A stretch of 64,000 nucleotides of DNA from assembly GCF_023008405.1 (NCBI RefSeq), contig NZ_CP095376.1:8164501-8228500 (forward strand), given 5' to 3'. The position numbers and the translations under genes are program-made. The DNA comes from Amycolatopsis sp. FBCC-B4732. GTDB taxonomy: Bacteria; Actinomycetota; Actinomycetes; Mycobacteriales; Pseudonocardiaceae. This document shows, piece by piece, positions 1 to 9,317 of this stretch. Under the pieces are notes generated by a model, which was given only the letters and a program-made list of their open reading frames with translations, searched no databases and was not told the origin of the DNA. The first letter of the stretch is position 1, and the number at the start of each line of letters is the position of its first letter.

Positions 1-793
1 CGAGCGCCTTGAGTAAGACGTCCTTGAGGACAGCGGGTTGCGCGCGTTCGCCATCCGGTACGCCGTACGTCTCCGGCAGGCCCGCACCCAGCGACGACCG
101 GTACACGATCTTCGCCGGCCGGGAGTCCGGCGCCACCCCCATGTACGCCGCGGCCGCGTACGGCCCCAGGTCCGCGACGAGGTTCAGGCGCGCGGCCAGC
201 AGCTCCGCGCCCGCCACCGAGAGGTGGTCGTCCCAGACTTCCAGGGTCGACAGCGCGTACGGGTCTTCGCGGCCCGTACGCCGTTTCCCGGCCGTCTTGA
301 GCAGGGCGTTGCGCTGCTTCAGCACCTTCTCGTAGTCCGCGCGGACCCCGGCATACCGCGGCGCGCGCAGCACGAGCAGCTCGTCGAGGAACCGGCGTCG
401 CTCGCCCGGGTCACCCCGCACGAGCGCCAGGTCCTCCGGGGAGAACAGCACCGTGCGCAGGATCCCGAGCACGTCACGCGGCCGGCCGACCGCGCCACGG
501 TTGACCCTGGCGCGGTTCGCGCGGCCCGCCGTGATCTCGAGCTCGACGGTCAGCTCGCGGTCGTCGTTGACCACCGCGACCCGCACCAGGGCGCGCTCGC
601 AGCCGTGCCGGATGAGCGGCGCGTCCGTCGCGACGCGGTGCGAGCCCAGCGTCGCGACGTACCCGATCGCTTCCAGCAGGTTGGTCTTGCCGCGACCGTT
701 CTGGCCGACCAGCACGGTCGGCCCCGGTTCGAGCGCGAGATCGGCCTGCGGCCAGGAGCGGAAGTCGGTGACCTGCAGGTGTCGCAGATGCAC
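1..793 (-). CDS. recF: DNA replication/repair protein RecF (C-terminus beyond window start)
   Basis: RecF is a cytoplasmic ABC-type ATPase that binds gapped DNA and helps load RecA for recombinational repair. The protein begins [14 protein letters not shown] and carries a Walker A motif, [14 protein letters not shown], near residue 35, followed by a typical RecF core ([22 protein letters not shown]). About 264 residues are visible; the usual length is 370-400, so the C-terminal third, with the ABC signature and Walker B, lies outside. I chose the GTG at 791-793 because AAAGGAG lies 7 nt upstream. The gene follows gnd on the same strand with a 10-nt gap, so it is probably co-transcribed with dnaN and gnd. 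Identification is secure. Confidence 0.95.
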   Translation of the reverse strand, partial: MHLRHLQVTDFRSWPQADLALEPGPTVLVGQNGRGKTNLLEAIGYVATLGSHRVATDAPLIRHGCERALVRVAVVNDDRELTVELEITAGRANRARVNRGAVGRPRDVLGILRTVLFSPEDLALVRGDPGERRRFLDELLVLRAPRYAGVRADYEKVLKQRNALLKTAGKRRTGREDPYALSTLEVWDDHLSVAGAELLAARLNLVADLGPYAAAAYMGVAPDSRPAKIVYRSSLGAGLPETYGVPDGERAQPAVLKDVLLKAL

Positions 794-803
794 CAGAACT
801 CCT

Positions 804-1694
804 TTACCCGCCGACCTTCTTGACCGCGTGCCCGCCGAACTGGTTGCGCAGCGCCGCGACCGCGCGCATCGCGGCCGAGTGCTCCTGGCGCGAAGCGAAC
901 CGCGCGAAGAGCGCCGCCGAGATGACCGGCGCCGGCACCGCGTTGTTGATCGCCTCTTCCAGCGTCCAGCGGCCTTCACCGGAATCCTCGACGTAGCCCT
1001 CGAGGTCGTCCAGCTCCGGGTCCTCGTCGAGCGCGCGCACGAGCAGGTCGAGCAGCCAGGACCGGACGACCGTGCCGCGCTGCCAGCCCTTGATGACGGC
1101 GGGCACGTCGTTGACGACCTTCGCGGCCTCGAGCAGTTCGAAGCCTTCGGCGAAGGCCTGCATCATGCCGTACTCGATGCCGTTGTGGATCATCTTCGCG
1201 TAGTGGCCCGCGCCGACGTCGCCGGCGTGCGAGAAGCCTTCTTCGCGCGGGCCTTCCGGGCGCAGCGCGTCGAAGATCGGCATCGCCCGCTCGACGTCGG
1301 CGGCCGTGCCGCCGACCATCAGGCCGTAGCCGTTGTCCTTGCCCCACACGCCACCGGACACACCGCAGTCGACGTAGCCGATTTCCTTCGCCGCCAGCAG
1401 ATCGGCGTTCAGCTTGTCGTCGGTGTACTTCGAGTTGCCGCCGTCGATCACCATGTCGCCGGCGGACAGCAGGTTGCCGAGCTCGGTGACGGTCTGCCGG
1501 GTCGGCTCGCCGGCCGGCACCATGATCCACACGATCCGCGGGCCGTCCAGTTTGGACACCAGGTCCTCGAGCGACGTCGTGTCGGTGACGTCCGGGTTGC
1601 GGTCGTACCCGACCACCTCGTGACCGGCCGCGCGCAGCCGCTCACGCATGTTGAAGCCCATCTTGCCCAGGCCGACCAGACCGAGCTGAACCAT
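804..1694 (-). CDS. gnd: 6-phosphogluconate dehydrogenase, short (decarboxylating) type
   Basis: Predicted to oxidise and decarboxylate 6-phosphogluconate to ribulose 5-phosphate in the oxidative pentose phosphate pathway. The 296-residue protein has an N-terminal Rossmann motif ([11 protein letters not shown], residues 5-15), the family signature [10 protein letters not shown] near residue 85, and the catalytic Lys/Glu segment [12 protein letters not shown] near residue 167. It is much shorter than the ~470-residue E. coli-type enzyme and matches the short GndA/YqeC-like class, which often uses NAD. It lies between dnaN and recF, an arrangement common in Streptomyces and Pseudonocardiaceae. 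The ATG at 1694 gives a full N terminus. Cofactor preference is inferred from the family, not read from the sequence. Confidence 0.93.
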   Translation of the reverse strand: MVQLGLVGLGKMGFNMRERLRAAGHEVVGYDRNPDVTDTTSLEDLVSKLDGPRIVWIMVPAGEPTRQTVTELGNLLSAGDMVIDGGNSKYTDDKLNADLLAAKEIGYVDCGVSGGVWGKDNGYGLMVGGTAADVERAMPIFDALRPEGPREEGFSHAGDVGAGHYAKMIHNGIEYGMMQAFAEGFELLEAAKVVNDVPAVIKGWQRGTVVRSWLLDLLVRALDEDPELDDLEGYVEDSGEGRWTLEEAINNAVPAPVISAALFARFASRQEHSAAMRAVAALRNQFGGHAVKKVGG

Positions 1695-1726
1695 GAGATC
1701 CCCTTACGTGCTAAGAAAGTCGCGGG

Positions 1727-2860
1727 TCAGCCGGGAAGGCGGACCGGCATCAGGAGGTAGAGGTAACCGGGGACGAGGTTGCCCTCGGCGTCGGCGGGCT
1801 TGATCAGCGCGGGGCGGTTCGGCGTGGTGAACGTCAGCTCCGCCCGGTCGCTGTGGAGGGCGCCGAGACCGTCGACGAGGTAACCCGGGTTGAACGCGAT
1901 CGTCACCGGCTCACCTTCGTAGTCGACCTGAAGCTCCTCTTCGGCGCTTCCCTCGTCGTCGCCACCCGCGGACAACCGCAGCGTGTTGTCCCCGAACTCC
2001 AGTCGTACCTGAGTCCCCCGCTCCGCCACCAGTGAAACGCGCTTGATGGACTCGGTGAGAGCGGACACGTCGATGACCGCGCGTGAAGTGTGCGACGCGG
2101 GCAGCAGCTGGCGGTACGGCGGGAATTCCGCGTCGAGCAGGCGGGTCGTCGTGTAGCGCCCGGCCCCGGAGAGGCCGAGCAGGCCCTCACCGCTGGCGAG
2201 GGCGAGGCGGATCGTGGCGCCGCTCGCGCCGAGCGTCTTGGCCGCTTCGGCGAGGGTGCGCGCCGGGACGAGCACCGCGGCGTCGGCCAGGCCCTCGGCC
2301 GGCTGCCAGGTGAACTCGCGCATGGCGAGCCGGAAGCGGTCGGTCGCGACGAGGGTCAGCGAGCTGCCGGAGATTTCGAGCCGCATGCCGGTCAGCATCG
2401 GCAGGGTGTCGTCCTTGCCCGCGGCGACGACGACCTGGGTGACGGCCTGGCCGAACGCGTCGCCGGCGAGCTCGCCCGCGAAGGCGGGCTGGGACGGCAG
2501 CTGCGGGTAGTCCTCGACCGGCATGGTCGGCAAGGAGAAGCGCGCGCTGCCGCACGTGATGGTGGCGCGGGCGCCGTCGACGGAGATCTCGACCGGCTGG
2601 TTCGGCAGGGACTTGGTGATGTCGGCCAGGAGCCGGCCGGAGACCAGCAGGCGGCCGCCGTCGGCGATGGTCGCCGGGACGCCGACCGTGGCCGAGACTT
2701 CGTAGTCGAAGCCCGAGACCGTCAGCGCGTCGGTGTCGCCGTCCGGACCGGCGTCGAGGAGGACACCGCCGAGTACCGGCACGGGAGGCCGGGAGGGGAG
2801 GCTTCTGGCCACCCACGCGACGGCGTCGGCGAGCCCGTCACGCTCGACGCGGATCTTCAT
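1727..2860 (-). CDS. dnaN: DNA polymerase III beta sliding clamp
   Basis: DnaN forms the ring that tethers DNA polymerase III to DNA. At 377 residues it has the normal length and the three repeated clamp domains. It starts [25 protein letters not shown] and ends [14 protein letters not shown]; the terminal PVRL-type tail is the conserved end of actinobacterial clamps. It is transcribed away from oriC, with gnd starting 32 nt after its stop. The ATG at 2858-2860 borders the origin region. Nothing unusual was seen. Confidence 0.98.
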   Translation of the reverse strand: MKIRVERDGLADAVAWVARSLPSRPPVPVLGGVLLDAGPDGDTDALTVSGFDYEVSATVGVPATIADGGRLLVSGRLLADITKSLPNQPVEISVDGARATITCGSARFSLPTMPVEDYPQLPSQPAFAGELAGDAFGQAVTQVVVAAGKDDTLPMLTGMRLEISGSSLTLVATDRFRLAMREFTWQPAEGLADAAVLVPARTLAEAAKTLGASGATIRLALASGEGLLGLSGAGRYTTTRLLDAEFPPYRQLLPASHTSRAVIDVSALTESIKRVSLVAERGTQVRLEFGDNTLRLSAGGDDEGSAEEELQVDYEGEPVTIAFNPGYLVDGLGALHSDRAELTFTTPNRPALIKPADAEGNLVPGYLYLLMPVRLPG

Positions 2861-3596
2861 GCGCGCATCCTTTCGACGACCGAGCCGCGGTGGCTCGGGC
2901 CAGGCCTCTTCTCGCGGGACAGTGACCGGCTGCCCCCTCCGGCCGGTCCGCCCTCCGCGCTAGCGGCCAGAACGCGGACCAGGTGCAGGCGTCCACGTTA
3001 GGCCGTCGCGGGGGCCGCCGTCACCTCGGCCTCCCCTTGAGTTTGTCGACTTGACGACACGTTCTCGCGGCTGTCCCCAACTTCGTCCATCGCCTGTTTT
3101 TGTTTTGTTCTCTCTTAGAAAAGATCTAAGAGCAGTAGCAGTAGTAGGCGTTGTGGATTGTGTGGATTGAGCTCGTTCGCGCAGGTCGGAGTGCTCGCGG
3201 GCATGTGGAGAACCATGGTGGTGGACCTGTGGGTAGATCGGGGCATCGGTGGATGGTTTCGGGCGATCCCCGATTCGTCCACAGCCGGGCCCAGTTGTCC
3301 CCACGGTTGTCCCCAGGTGTGGGGTGATCGATCCCCAGGTTCTGGGGGTGCCTGCCGGGGTCCGGTTCGCTCTACCGGGTGATCGGGACGTCCTGTGCAC
3401 AGAATGTGGGCAACCTGTGGAATCAGCGTGGACAAGGGTGTGGATGCGCTGTGGATCACCTGTGGGCGGGATGTGGACGGAATCCGCGTCGCCGCTGATC
3501 AGAGATCTGGTGGCACTGTGGGCAATCCGCCCACACCATGGGGAAACTTGGCTGTGTACAAAGAAGTTTCACGAATTTCGGGCGGGCACCCCGAAC
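2861..3596. other. oriC: Chromosomal replication origin oriC (dnaN-dnaA intergenic)
   Basis: This gene-free stretch between divergent dnaA and dnaN carries many nonamers within one or two bases of TTGTCCACA or TTATCCACA in both orientations. Examples are TGTGGATTG at 3152 and 3161, TGTGGAGAA at 3204, TCGTCCACA at 3275, TTGTCCCCA at 3295 and 3307, CTGTGCACA at 3393, TGTGGGCAA at 3405 and 3517, CGTGGACAA at 3427, TGTGGATCA at 3450 and TGTGTACAA at 3553. Boxes between 3393 and 3561 mostly face one way. A T-rich and AT-rich stretch with an 8-bp inverted repeat (3112-3119/3125-3132) at about 3090-3135 is the best candidate unwinding element. The location matches oriC in other actinobacteria. The dnaN promoter must also lie here but could not be pinned down. 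Confidence 0.95.
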
Positions 3597-3639
3597 ACGA
3601 CTTCGGGGCGTCCACTGTGTGCGGACGCCCCGAAGTCGT
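3597..3639. terminator. Inverted repeat downstream of dnaA, probable terminator
   Basis: Two perfect 17-bp arms (3597-3613 and 3623-3639, ACGACTTCGGGGCGTCC and its complement) enclose a 9-nt loop, 21 bp after the dnaA stop. There is no clear U-run, as is common for high-GC actinobacterial terminators. It would keep dnaA transcripts from running into oriC. Confidence 0.8.
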
Positions 3640-3659
3640 TGCTGGGTAAGGGAGAGCTG

Positions 3660-5270
3660 CTACTGGCGGGCGCGCTGCTTGATGCGCGACGTCAGCTCCT
3701 GCACCTGGTCGTAGATGCGCCGGCGCTCGGCCATCTCCTTGCGGATCTTCTTGTCCGCGTGCATGACGGTCGTGTGGTCGCGGCCGCCGAACGTCTGCCC
3801 GATCTTCGGGAGCGACATGTCGGTCAGCTCGCGGCAGAGGTACATCGCGATCTGGCGGGACGTGGCGAGCGCCTTCGTCTTGCCGGGGCCGCACAGGTCG
3901 TCGAGCGTGACGTCGAAGAACTCGGAGATGACGCCCATGATCGTGGGCGCGGTGATCTCCGGGGCGTGCGAGTCGGGGATGAGGTCCCGCAGCACGATCT
4001 CCGCCAGCGCGGCGTCCACCGGCTGCTGGTTCAGCGACGCGAAGGCGGTGACGCGGATGAGCGCGCCTTCCAGCTCCCGGATGTTCGCCTCGACGCGCGA
4101 GGCGATGAACTCCAGGACGTCACCCGGTACCGCCAGCCTGTCCTGCGCCGCCTTCTTGCGGAGGATCGCGATACGGGTCTCGAGTTCGGGCGGCTGGATG
4201 TCGGTGATCAGGCCCCACTCGAACCGCGTCCGCAGCCGGTCCTCCAGCGTCTCGAGGCGCTTGGGCGGGCGGTCGGAACTGACGACGATCTGCTTGTTCG
4301 CGTTGTGGAGGGTGTTGAAGGTGTGGAAGAACTCTTCCTGCGTACCTTCTTTGCCTTCCAGGAACTGGATGTCGTCGACGAGCAGGATGTCTATGTCGCG
4401 GTAGCGCCGCTGGAACGCGACCTTGCGGTCGTCGCGCAGCGAGTTGATGAAGTCGTTCGTGAACTCTTCGGTCGAGACGTACCGGACGCGCATGCCGGGG
4501 AAGAGCCGTTGCGCGTAGTGGCCGACCGCGTGCAGCAGGTGCGTCTTGCCGAGCCCGGACTCACCCCAGATGAAGAGGGGGTTGTACGCGCGGGCCGGCG
4601 CTTCGGCGACGGCGACCGCGGCCGCGTGCGCGAAGCGGTTGGACGCGCCGATGACGAACGTGTCGAAGGTGTACTTCTCGTTCAGCTTCGTCTTCGACGT
4701 CTGCGGCTGCGCCGGCGCGGTGTAGGGCTGGCCGGCGATCGGCTGGCCGGAGAACGTCGGCCAGATCTCGTGGACGGCGGCGAGCGCTTCGCCCTCTTCG
4801 TCGACTTCTTCGTCCGTGTCGTCACCGTCGTCGGGCTTCGGCGCGACGGACTGGTGCGGGGGCAGCGGCGGCGTGGGCTCGGGGCGCGGCGGCGGCAGCA
4901 TCGGGCCGGGACCCGGCCGCGGCACGGGCGCCGGCTCGGGCCCGGCGCCGTTTTCCACCCGGCCGGGTGACGGGACGTAGTGGGGGCCGGGAACCGGGGC
5001 GACGGCTTCGGTGCTGTCGACCTTCACCGCGAGCGAGATGGCGCGGCCGAGCCGCCGGGAAAGCGCGTCCGTGATCGCGCCGCGCAGGCCGCGTTCGATC
5101 GCTTCCTTCGCGAAGTCGCTGGGGGCCGCCAGCAGAGCGGTGCCGTCGAGCAGGCCGATCGGGCGGGTGACGCGCATCCACGCGCGCTGCTGGGGGGACA
5201 GGGTCCCGTCCGACAGTTCGCGTACCACCTGTTCCCAGATGACACCCAGATTGTGCTGGTGCTCCGACAC
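3660..5270 (-). CDS. dnaA: Chromosomal replication initiator DnaA
   Basis: DnaA is the ATP-dependent initiator that binds boxes in oriC and opens the duplex. The 536-residue protein has domain I (residues 1-80), a Pro-rich acidic linker domain II (about 85-185), an AAA+ domain III with Walker [12 protein letters not shown] near residue 237 and Walker [11 protein letters not shown], and domain IV with the DNA-contact signature [11 protein letters not shown] near the C terminus. I chose the GTG at 5268-5270 (VSEHQHNLG) because a purine-rich GAGGGGAGGGG ribosome site precedes it; longer in-frame starts add sequence unlike DnaA. DnaA-box-like sequences upstream (about 5370-5400) suggest autoregulation. 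The stop is followed by a strong inverted repeat. Confidence 0.97.
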   Translation of the reverse strand: MSEHQHNLGVIWEQVVRELSDGTLSPQQRAWMRVTRPIGLLDGTALLAAPSDFAKEAIERGLRGAITDALSRRLGRAISLAVKVDSTEAVAPVPGPHYVPSPGRVENGAGPEPAPVPRPGPGPMLPPPRPEPTPPLPPHQSVAPKPDDGDDTDEEVDEEGEALAAVHEIWPTFSGQPIAGQPYTAPAQPQTSKTKLNEKYTFDTFVIGASNRFAHAAAVAVAEAPARAYNPLFIWGESGLGKTHLLHAVGHYAQRLFPGMRVRYVSTEEFTNDFINSLRDDRKVAFQRRYRDIDILLVDDIQFLEGKEGTQEEFFHTFNTLHNANKQIVVSSDRPPKRLETLEDRLRTRFEWGLITDIQPPELETRIAILRKKAAQDRLAVPGDVLEFIASRVEANIRELEGALIRVTAFASLNQQPVDAALAEIVLRDLIPDSHAPEITAPTIMGVISEFFDVTLDDLCGPGKTKALATSRQIAMYLCRELTDMSLPKIGQTFGGRDHTTVMHADKKIRKEMAERRRIYDQVQELTSRIKQRARQ

Positions 5271-5845
5271 CTGACTGGCTCCCCTCCCCTCGTCGGCGTG
5301 GACGGCCGAACGCCCCTGGTCACACGGCCCGTGCTCATCAGCGGACCCGCGTGTGCACCGGCACAGCGAATATCCACATAGTTGTCCACAGCTGTGCACT
5401 AATGTACGGCGACCCGCGGCGACGCCACCTGCGGGCTCGTCGTACGCCGGTGGGCACTCCACCACCCGGATACTCGTGCACCTCGACCGGTGACCCGAGA
5501 GAGGCACGCTAACAAGCCCCGCCCGCTGCCACAAGGCATCCTCGGCGGCCAGCATTTCACGGTGCACGGCGTGTTGCCATTCGGTGCCGGGGCGTCGATG
5601 ATCTCGGCTCCCGAGGCGGTCGCGTACCGTGGCCGAGGGGGTGCTTACCGCCCGCCCGACCGGGGTGCGTACCCTCGTAAGGTCTCCCGTATGCGACGGG
5701 TGCTATTCGCGTGCCCACGTTGTCGTCGCTCGTCGTGACGAGGCCACACGTTGGTAGGAGACACCAGAGACTGCCGTGCGCCCGCACGACACGCCAGGTG
5801 GGGGGAAGAGATTCTTCCCGCCCGACGCGACACACAGGAGAAGCA
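5271..5845. promoter_or_regulatory. dnaA-rpmH divergent intergenic region with DnaA boxes
   Basis: This 575-bp stretch separates leftward dnaA from rightward rpmH and shows no convincing coding frame. A DnaA-box group lies at 5370-5400: ATATCCACA (5370-5378), an exact TTGTCCACA (5382-5390) and a CTGTGCACT-like box just after. This fits the known autoregulation of dnaA in actinobacteria. The region must also hold the promoters of dnaA and of the rpmH-rnpA-yidD-yidC-jag operon; I could not assign -35/-10 hexamers with confidence. Confidence 0.75.
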
Positions 5846-5989
5846 GTGAGCAAGGGTAAGCGCACCTTCCAGCCGAACAACCGCCGTCGCGCGAAGACGC
5901 ACGGCTTCCGCCTGCGCATGCGTACGCGTGCCGGCCGGGCCATCCTGGCGGGCCGCCGTCGCAAGGGCCGCGCCGCGCTGTCCGCCTGA
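5846..5989 (+). CDS. rpmH: 50S ribosomal protein L34
   Basis: L34 is a small, very basic ribosomal protein of the large subunit. The 47-residue product starts [17 protein letters not shown] and contains the conserved [12 protein letters not shown] core and RRRKGR tail, a full-length match to the family. The GTG at 5846 is preceded by AGGAGAAG. It opens the conserved rpmH-rnpA-yidD-yidC-jag cluster; rnpA starts 21 nt downstream. Confidence 0.97.
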   Translation: MSKGKRTFQPNNRRRAKTHGFRLRMRTRAGRAILAGRRRKGRAALSA

Positions 5990-6010
5990 TCCGGCACGTC
6001 GGGGCGCGCC

Positions 6011-6445
6011 GTGCTGCCGGCTGCCGCACGTCTGCGGCGGAGCGAGGATTTCCGCGTGGTTCTCCGTCGCGGGTCCCGGGCAGGCAGGCGTCGCCTCGTC
6101 GTCCACGCACTGACCACGGACCCGTCCGAGGCCGCCGACGCACCGTCGGCGGCCAGGGCGGGTTTTGTGGTGAGCAAGGCCGTCGGCAACTCGGTGGTCC
6201 GCCACCGCGTCTCCCGCCGGTTGCGTCATCTCGTTTCCGCCAAGCTCGGAACACTGCCCGCCGGCACTTCGTTGGTCGTACGGGCATTGCCGCCGTCGTC
6301 GACCGCGTCCAGCGCCGAGCTCGGGTCCGACCTCGACGCCGCGTTGCGTCGGCTGGGGCTTCTGTCGTCGCGCCGTCCGGCCGGGGATGTCCCCCGCCCG
6401 ACGCGTCCCGCGGACGCGACCCCCGACCACGGATCAGCGGTGTGA
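6011..6445 (+). CDS. rnpA: Ribonuclease P protein component
   Basis: RnpA is the protein subunit of RNase P, which works with the M1-type RNA to mature tRNA 5' ends. The 144-residue basic protein begins [15 protein letters not shown] (GTG start) and holds the family core [21 protein letters not shown], equivalent to the conserved K-x2-GN-(A/S)-V-x-R-(N/H)-R motif. The C-terminal ~30 residues are a Pro/Asp-rich tail without family match. It overlaps yidD by 4 nt (GTGA), indicating translational coupling. Confidence 0.95.
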   Translation: MLPAAARLRRSEDFRVVLRRGSRAGRRRLVVHALTTDPSEAADAPSAARAGFVVSKAVGNSVVRHRVSRRLRHLVSAKLGTLPAGTSLVVRALPPSSTASSAELGSDLDAALRRLGLLSSRRPAGDVPRPTRPADATPDHGSAV

Positions 6446-6786
6446 CCGGCATGCGAGCCACCCCCGAGCACGACCACGAGCACTTCGAGGACAACGCTGT
6501 GGAGCCCGAGCCCCTCCGGCCCGGTCCCGTCGCCTGGGTCCTGCTGCTCCCCATCAAGCTCTACCGCAAGGCGATCTCGCCCTTCCTCCCGCCGGCTTGC
6601 CGGTTTTACCCGAGCTGCAGCGCGTACGCAGTCGAAGCCCTCACCCGGCACGGTGCCGGCCGCGGCTCCTACCTCGCGCTGCGCCGGCTGCTGCGCTGCG
6701 GCCCTTGGACGCCACCCGGCCGCGACCCCGTGCCCGAGGAGTTCTCGTGGCGCCACCGACGACCTGAAACACCGATCGAGGAGTAG
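6442..6786 (+). CDS. yidD: Membrane protein insertion efficiency factor YidD
   Basis: YidD is a small membrane-associated protein that helps YidC-dependent insertion. The 114-residue protein contains the family signature: [20 protein letters not shown] followed by [12 protein letters not shown] and a late Cys in [10 protein letters not shown]. The three conserved cysteines are present. An acidic N-terminal extension of about 25 residues and a charged tail flank the core. The GTG start overlaps the rnpA stop; yidC starts 5 nt after its stop. Confidence 0.93.
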   Translation: MTGMRATPEHDHEHFEDNAVEPEPLRPGPVAWVLLLPIKLYRKAISPFLPPACRFYPSCSAYAVEALTRHGAGRGSYLALRRLLRCGPWTPPGRDPVPEEFSWRHRRPETPIEE

Positions 6787-6791
6787 CAGCA

Positions 6792-7907
6792 GTGCTCGAT
6801 TTCATCTACTACCCCGTGTCCTTCATCCTCTGGTGTTGGCACAAGGTCTTCGGGTTCGTCTTCGGCGAATCGACCGCGGTGGCCTGGATCCTCGGCATCA
6901 TCTTCCTGACGTTCACGGTCCGCGGCATCATGTTCAAGCCGTTCGTGAACCAGGTCCGGTCGATGAAGAAGATGCAGGACTTCGCGCCGGAGATGAAGAA
7001 GCTCCAGAAGAAGTACGCGAACGACCGGCAGCGCCAGGCGCAGGAGATGCAGAAGCTCCAGCGCGAGCACGGCGTCAACCCGCTCGGCAGCTGCCTGCCG
7101 ATGCTGCTCCAGATCCCGGTGTTCATCGGCCTGAACCACGTCCTGCGCGCGTTCACGATGCCGCCGCCCGGTGGCGGGGTGAAGACCGAGAACTACTTCT
7201 TCAGCCAGCACGACGTCGAGTCCTACGTCAACGCGAAGCTCTTCGGCGTCAACCTCGGTGAAGCCGTCTACAACGGTGTCGGTGTCGTCAGCGGCGGCGC
7301 CACGAACGTCGGCTTCCACTGGAGCGTGCTCCCGGTCGCGCTCCCCCTGATGATCGTCGCGTCGATCGCCACGCACCTCACCGCGCGCCACTCGGTCGCC
7401 CGCCAGAACGCCGCGTCGGCCACCTCGCAGACCGCGATCATGAACAAGCTGACGATGTACATCTTCCCGCTCGGTGTGCTCGTCTTCGGTGCGCTGTTCC
7501 CGCTCGGCCTCCTCTTCTACTGGCTGGCGAACAACGGCTGGACCCTGATGCAGCAGCGGCTCGTCTACACGAAGATCGACAAGGAAGAGGCGGCCCGCAA
7601 GGCGGAGGCCGCGGAGAAGCGCGCGACGCTCGGCCCGAAGCCGGGTCAGAAGCCGGCCGCGCCGAAGGTCGGTCAGAAGCCGGTCCAGCAGAAGAAGAAC
7701 CAGCCCGCTCAGGGCGGCGCCCAGAAGAAGGTCGCGAAGGCGGGCTCGGCCCACGGTTTCGCCCAGACGGCTCCTGCGAGCGATTCCGCGGAGCCTGCCA
7801 CGACGCCCACGGAGACCAACGGCCAGAACGGCTCGAAGGACAACGGCACCGGCGTGCCGGGCCTTCTCAAAGACTCGACCAGGAAGTCGGGCCGGAAGCG
7901 CCGCTGA
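6792..7907 (+). CDS. yidC: Membrane protein insertase YidC
   Basis: YidC/Oxa1-family insertase that places proteins into the cytoplasmic membrane alone or with Sec. The 371-residue protein has a first membrane segment at residues 1-45 (IYYPVSFILWCWHKVFGFVFG), a cytoplasmic coiled segment rich in Lys/Gln (residues 55-95), the family core LGSCLPMLLQIPVFIGLNHV, and further membrane segments near 175-195 and 215-250. A long basic C-terminal tail (about 260-371) rich in Lys, Ala and Pro is typical of actinobacterial YidC and may contact ribosomes. It lacks the large periplasmic domain of Gram-negative YidC. Confidence 0.95.
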   Translation: MLDFIYYPVSFILWCWHKVFGFVFGESTAVAWILGIIFLTFTVRGIMFKPFVNQVRSMKKMQDFAPEMKKLQKKYANDRQRQAQEMQKLQREHGVNPLGSCLPMLLQIPVFIGLNHVLRAFTMPPPGGGVKTENYFFSQHDVESYVNAKLFGVNLGEAVYNGVGVVSGGATNVGFHWSVLPVALPLMIVASIATHLTARHSVARQNAASATSQTAIMNKLTMYIFPLGVLVFGALFPLGLLFYWLANNGWTLMQQRLVYTKIDKEEAARKAEAAEKRATLGPKPGQKPAAPKVGQKPVQQKKNQPAQGGAQKKVAKAGSAHGFAQTAPASDSAEPATTPTETNGQNGSKDNGTGVPGLLKDSTRKSGRKRR

Positions 7908-7934
7908 GGCACGACCGGTTCGGAGAGGAGACGA

Positions 7935-8498
7935 ATGATGTCGGAGACGATCGAGACGATCGACGCCGATCAGGAAGACGCGACCCCGGAGCCGGCCGCC
8001 GACGAGGCGGGCGAGCAGAAGGCGGGCGGCGGTGACGACGTCCTCGTGCAAGAGGGCGACATCGCCGGCGACTACCTCGAGCGCCTGCTCGATCTGCTCG
8101 ACTACGACGGCGACATCGACTTGGACGTCGAGGCGGGCCGCGCGATCGTCAGCATCGACGGCGGCGAAGACCTCGAGAAGCTCGTCGGCCCCCGCGGCAC
8201 GGTGCTCGAGGCGCTGCAGGAACTGACCCGCCTGGCGGTCCAGCAGGAGACGGGCTCCCGCAGCCGCCTGATGCTGGACATCGCGGGCTGGCGCGCGGAC
8301 CGCCGCGAGGAGCTCCGCGAGCTCGGCCGCTCGACGGCGGAATCGGTCCTCCAGAGCGGCGAGCGGGTGCGGCTCCAGCCGATGAGCCCGTTCGAGCGCA
8401 AGGTGGTCCACGACGCGGTCGCGACGGTCGCCGGCGTCACCAGCGAGAGCGAGGGCGAAGACCCGAAGCGCCGCGTGGTGATCTTCCCGGAGTCCTGA
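7935..8498 (+). CDS. jag: Jag/KhpB-like RNA-binding protein (KH-like and R3H domains)
   Basis: Single-stranded nucleic acid-binding protein of the Jag/SpoIIIJ-associated family. The 187-residue protein has an acidic N-terminal third, a KH-like domain (residues about 55-120, with VGPRGTVLEALQELTRLAV), and an R3H domain with the Arg-x3-His motif in FERKVVHDAV near residue 157. The Jag-N domain of Firmicutes is absent, as usual in actinobacteria. A strong intrinsic terminator follows its stop, closing the rpmH operon. Confidence 0.92.
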   Translation: MMSETIETIDADQEDATPEPAADEAGEQKAGGGDDVLVQEGDIAGDYLERLLDLLDYDGDIDLDVEAGRAIVSIDGGEDLEKLVGPRGTVLEALQELTRLAVQQETGSRSRLMLDIAGWRADRREELRELGRSTAESVLQSGERVRLQPMSPFERKVVHDAVATVAGVTSESEGEDPKRRVVIFPES

Positions 8499-8512
8499 GA
8501 CCCGGTCTTTTC

Positions 8513-8549
8513 GAAGCGGCCCCACCTCCGGGTGGGGCCGCTTCTTTTT
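8513..8549 (+). terminator. Rho-independent terminator of the rpmH-jag operon
   Basis: Two perfect 14-bp arms (GAAGCGGCCCCACC, 8513-8526, and its complement, 8531-8544) with a TCCG tetraloop are followed by five T residues (8545-8549). This is a textbook intrinsic terminator 14 nt after the jag stop. Confidence 0.95.
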
Positions 8550-8629
8550 GTGCTGGTGACTGGTGCGCCCGCACCCGGCGAGGTACTCCACTTTCCGGGG
8601 ACCCGACGATCACCCGCGGCGGATCGCTC

Positions 8630-8860
8630 GTGGCTCGGCAGCCCCGGGTGCACGCGATGGTGGCGACCGAGCAGGTGTCACCCCTGGGACCGCCGGAACC
8701 GGTCGGCGATCTGCTCGCGTTGCACGAGTCGGCGGGGATCGCGCTTCGAGTGCTGCCGAACCTGTGTAGCTTCGTCGACAACGCGGCGAAAAGCTCGCTC
8801 GGCTTCAGTGGCATCCGGCTGCGGAACGCGGCGCCGAGACCGAGCGAATTACAGCGGTGA
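8630..8860 (+). CDS. Possible small hypothetical protein (jag-rsmG gap)
   Basis: A 76-residue frame beginning VARQPRVHAMVATEQ and ending LRNAAPRPSELQR shows third-position GC bias like its neighbours, which is why I list it. It has no clear ribosome site and no domain I recognise, and could be a remnant of a larger gene. It ends immediately before the first parS-type site. Real expression is doubtful. Confidence 0.22.
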   Translation: MARQPRVHAMVATEQVSPLGPPEPVGDLLALHESAGIALRVLPNLCSFVDNAAKSSLGFSGIRLRNAAPRPSELQR

Positions 8861-8876
8861 TGTTTCACGTGGAACT
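8861..8876. promoter_or_regulatory. parS: parS-type ParB-binding site 1
   Basis: TGTTTCACGTGGAACT matches the consensus TGTTTCACGTGAAACA at 14 of 16 positions. It is one of four such sites within 1.2 kb upstream of parAB, where ParB loading is expected. Confidence 0.85.
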
Positions 8877-9170
8877 GGAGGCGTGGGAGCCGAGCCTCCG
8901 ACGCCTGCTCCTCGCTCATCGGCTGGGTGCGGCGCGGCTCCGGCGCGACACCGCACTGGCGACTCGGAGTTCCGCTAGGCGGCTCCTGGCTCCGGCCCGG
9001 GACACGGCGCTTGGCCCGCTTCAACGTGGACGACGACTGGCCCTCGCGGCGGTCCCCCGAGCGGATCAAGGAGCCGGTCTCGCTACCGGAGCTCGGCCAC
9101 GCCGCGACGAATGCCGAGCGGCAGCGCCGAGAGGCCGCGCCCCTGGAACCACCCCCGACGCCGGGCGCCG

Positions 9171-9186
9171 TGTTTCACGTGGAACC
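9171..9186. promoter_or_regulatory. parS: parS-type ParB-binding site 2
   Basis: TGTTTCACGTGGAACC matches the parS consensus at 14 of 16 positions and shares the GGAAC right half with site 1. Confidence 0.85.
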
Positions 9187-9280
9187 GCCCACCGGGGGGA
9201 CGCCGGGTGAGTGGAGTTGTCCACATCTGCGGTCTGTCGGCTCGTTTTCGCTCCGACATCAGGGACAATCGAACGAGCGC

Positions 9281-9296
9281 CGTTTCACGTGAAACG
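9281..9296. promoter_or_regulatory. parS: parS-type ParB-binding site 3 (perfect palindrome)
   Basis: CGTTTCACGTGAAACG is a perfect 16-bp palindrome containing the invariant 14-bp core GTTTCACGTGAAAC. It lies 21 bp upstream of the rsmG start, so ParB bound here could also affect rsmG-parAB transcription. Confidence 0.93.
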
Positions 9297-9317
9297 CGCG
9301 GACGAGGAGTAGACGGA

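Larger units (their letters stand above)
8857..9292 (+). pseudogene. Possible decayed coding remnant carrying two parS-type sites
   Basis: Two overlapping frames (8857-9210 and 8927-9292) each show coding-like stretches, but the bias shifts from one to the other near 8950. This suggests a frameshifted remnant. The second frame encodes a hydrophilic segment (RFNVDDDWPSRRSPERIKEP) with no known domain. The parS-type sites at 8861 and 9171 are read as FHVE in these frames. It may equally be non-coding sequence kept for partition-complex binding. Confidence 0.2.

Noticed and set aside
3112..3132. 8-bp inverted repeat in oriC considered as an intrinsic terminator
   Set aside because: The T-run lies on the wrong side of the stem for the plus strand and becomes an A-run on the minus strand; it fits better as part of the AT-rich unwinding region.
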